From Euonymus europaeus (Eukaryota > Streptophyta > Magnoliopsida > Celastrales > Celastraceae): a stretch of DNA of 64,000 nt. The stretch spans positions 18,042,001-18,106,000 of the forward strand of contig OY756970.1 in the NCBI GenBank assembly GCA_963580455.1. The letters are read 5' to 3'. Numbering within the stretch: position 1 is the stretch's first letter; each line of letters opens with the position of its first letter. A program made the translations under genes and the position numbers. This document shows positions 61,680 through 64,000 of this stretch, piece after piece. Below the pieces are notes generated by a model, which saw only the letters and a list, made by a program, of their open reading frames with translations, did not search any database and was not told where the DNA came from.

Positions 61680-64000
61680 TTAATCTGTGTGAGTATCCTC
61701 ACCTGCAGCTGAATGAGACTCGAGTTGCAACAAAGGCTGGGAACCTTTATCCTCAGAATGGCAACTTTCAGCACCAAATTGCTCCAGGTCAGTTGGAGTG
61801 TGATGAGTTTGGATGAGATAATGAGCCACCGACTTAAATTCCAGCCTTGCAACCTGAAAAGTAAGAAAAAAGATTCGTATTGCTTCTGCTGTAAATGCGA
61901 AATGAACCTGTTAGGACTATCTGTTGATCTTTATATACTACACCAGGAAACTTATATCACTTGATAGAAGGTGCGTTAAAATTTACAAAATCATGAAACA
62001 CACAAACCACGAAAAAGCATTCAGAACAGCAAAGATGAGGCTGCAATATGATGTACACACACATATGTTCACTCCTGTGCATTGGTTTGTCTATATGTGC
62101 AATGCACATGGAAGTTAGTCATGCATTCATCCTTTTACTCTTGAATGAGTTTGAGCGGGCACAATGAGATCCATGACCATAAATGAAGATAAAAATGTCT
62201 TAACCACAAACAAACTATTGTTACATAGAGATGTGAACAAACCTTCTTATAAATAGCACCGGTTGGTGCCCATCCTTTAGCCTTTCTGCAAATACTGCAG
62301 TTGCAAATATCCCGACAGACAGGGCAAATCCATTCCGGGTTCTGGTTGACTTCTACGACATTCTCACCATATCTGCAGAAGACGGGAATATTAAACACAA
62401 ACTGGTGTTATCGTCCATCATGACACAAATTCATCGTGGCATACCACGAGAGTATCTGTTCTGGTAATAAAAAGGATGAGTCAAATACTCAATGCTCCCG
62501 TCACTGGGAGTTGGTGAAAGGCAAATGTAGGCTGTTTTTCAATGCAGAGGTGATTTCAAATAAATTAGTGGTTTGGTCTGATAATCATAGAAGAACAGGT
62601 TCTGCACATCCACTATTCTGGCACCCATAAGAATGAGATGAGATACACGGATAGTACTTCTATTGCTACATTTAATGAAATGGGGAGTGTCTGACTGTTC
62701 AAAAGAACATTTATATCAGTGCTCAGAATTATTTTTTAAGCAATTCAAATCAGAAAGAGGAGCTGAAAAACAATACTTATCAAGAAGTATAAAGAGTTAA
62801 GCATACATTAAAAAGGATAATAAGGACAGCCTACTTGAGCAACACTCTATTCCGCCTTCTTCTTTGACAACAAAAAACAATGTTTCAAAGAAGAAGAGAA
62901 ATGTGTTACATCCACAAAATAATAATTAATTTTCAGTCCAGACCAGTCGATGATAATCGAAAACTACCTCATGTATAAGCAATCTCCACAAAACTGCCCT
63001 TGAACCAAGTCGCATTTGCTGCAGTGTGTATGATGCCCAAGAGTTTTCTGCCTGCATTGACAGATTTTATCTCAGGCATGCTTAATTGCATTAACACTCC
63101 ATTCAGTAATTGTTGAGCAAAGATCTTAAAGTAAATGGAATCATTAGAAACTAGTTAATTTCCACCAGACTGAAAGTTCCTCAATTCTGTCTAAAATTGG
63201 AAGTCCATTTATGTTAATGATACCAACTTCGAATCTCAAATAACCAATTAGAAACATAACTTGGCTGGATTTTTATGACTAACCTAAATTTACACGCACT
63301 TTTCAATTGAGCAAAGAACAACAACTATCCAAGATTTTAGATGTCATGACCAGTACTGTTTTGGCATACTGATCTACAATAACACAAATCTTAGCAGAAG
63401 CAACACAATTAAATCCAGTCAACAGATTTTGTATTAATGGAAGAAATTTAGCTGCACCTGCCCAAATAAGGCATTATGGCAACTTTACTAGAACTATGCA
63501 CTTGTTCATATACAAAGATTATAGAGAAATAGCTCGTGTTTATGACACAGATTGGATGGATATTTAAGTCATACACTTTGCTTAAGATGGTTCTGTTACA
63601 ATCATCATATAAACTCAAAAGAGTTTAAGACAATGGTATCAGCTATATCTAGATTTACTATACTTCCAAAATCTACAGACCATATTTTCAGTACATTCTA
63701 CGGAAGTTTTCCCTACATTATAAAATGTCAAAATATTAGTCATTATTAACATTCTTATTTTTCAGGTTCATTACCGCCACATTCTTAAGTCTTACAGTAC
63801 AATTCACTTGCCTATACATGGTAACACAAAATAAGAGAGACAATTACGTTACACATATTCAAACACCCAGAAATCAATCTTCCCTCTACCCCCAGAAAGC
63901 ATCTAAGCACACAACAGTTCGAATAATGCAAAACATCAATCACCTGCACTGATGGCAGGTCTCTCCATTGACTGGATCATAAATCCGCTTCCCATCCTCG
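61680..64000 (-). CDS. CDCA7: CDCA7-type zinc-finger protein, 3' half (partial)
   Basis: Only the last four exons are in the window (63944 to past 64000, 62968-63051, 62243-62372, 61680-61853), joined in phase. They encode most of the zf-4CXXC_R1 domain: GKRIYDPVNGETCHQC, CSKCDLVQGQFCGDC, NPEWICPVCRDICNCSIC and GWAPTGAIYKK, then EFKSVAHYLIQT. Most of the expected cysteines are present. Vertebrate CDCA7 carries this finger and recruits the HELLS remodeller to keep DNA methylated; plant homologues are thought to work with DDM1. A 57-residue tail follows, without a known domain. The gene continues beyond the right edge. Confidence 0.92.

Overview
The window is nuclear DNA of a flowering plant, most likely a eudicot. 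It shows intron-split genes with GT-AG junctions, AT-rich introns and spacers, plant-only families (UPF0496, PDV2, COR413, DC1, REM-type B3, P-class PPR) and plant transposons (Ty3/gypsy Tat-like, hAT and Tourist-like MITEs, LINE tails). No species can be named from the sequence. There are no operons; genes are monocistronic on both strands. Exon boundaries below were set by hand from splice sites, reading frame and family conservation.

Left part (1-9.9 kb): a promoter rich in ACGT cores and a 5'-UTR intron lead into a UPF0496 gene (+). After a spacer comes the ten-exon plastid HDR/IspH gene (-), whose promoter carries a 485-bp hAT-type MITE. Middle-left (10-17 kb) is a gene-poor repeat area with MITE-like elements, diverged tandem repeats and a decayed LINE 3' end into which a second hAT-type MITE inserted. 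From 17 to 25.4 kb follow a SAM-dependent methyltransferase resembling EEF1A-KMT4 (+), PDV2 for plastid division (+), a class-1-like phytoglobin (+) and a DC1 Cys/His-rich gene (-).

27.7-39.2 kb: a decayed LACS1-like acyl-CoA synthetase gene (+), a COR413 plasma-membrane gene with CRT/DRE and ABRE-type promoter cores (-), the proteasome-assembly chaperone 2 gene (-) and a small charged ORF (-). A complete 9.4-kb Ty3/gypsy element (39958-49346) follows, with 435-bp LTRs, a 5-bp target duplication, a broken gag-pro-pol and an antisense extra ORF. Its right end lies 87 bp upstream of a tRNA-Leu(UAG) gene.

Right part (50-64 kb): a LINE RNase H tail, an intronless P-class PPR gene (At2g15630-like, +), a two-domain B3 gene (-) with a Tourist-like MITE in its large intron, a gene with a Nudix-like motif (-), an EXPP1-like secreted-protein gene (+) and the 3' half of a CDCA7-type zinc-finger gene (-) that runs off the right edge. 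The genes share no single pathway. HDR and PDV2 act in or on plastids and the PPR protein probably acts in mitochondria; the rest are housekeeping, stress or regulatory genes. I saw no evidence for a wholly new system. The most unusual objects are the Tat-like element's antisense ORF with its GC-rich palindromic minisatellite, and the two hAT insertions with perfect footprints.
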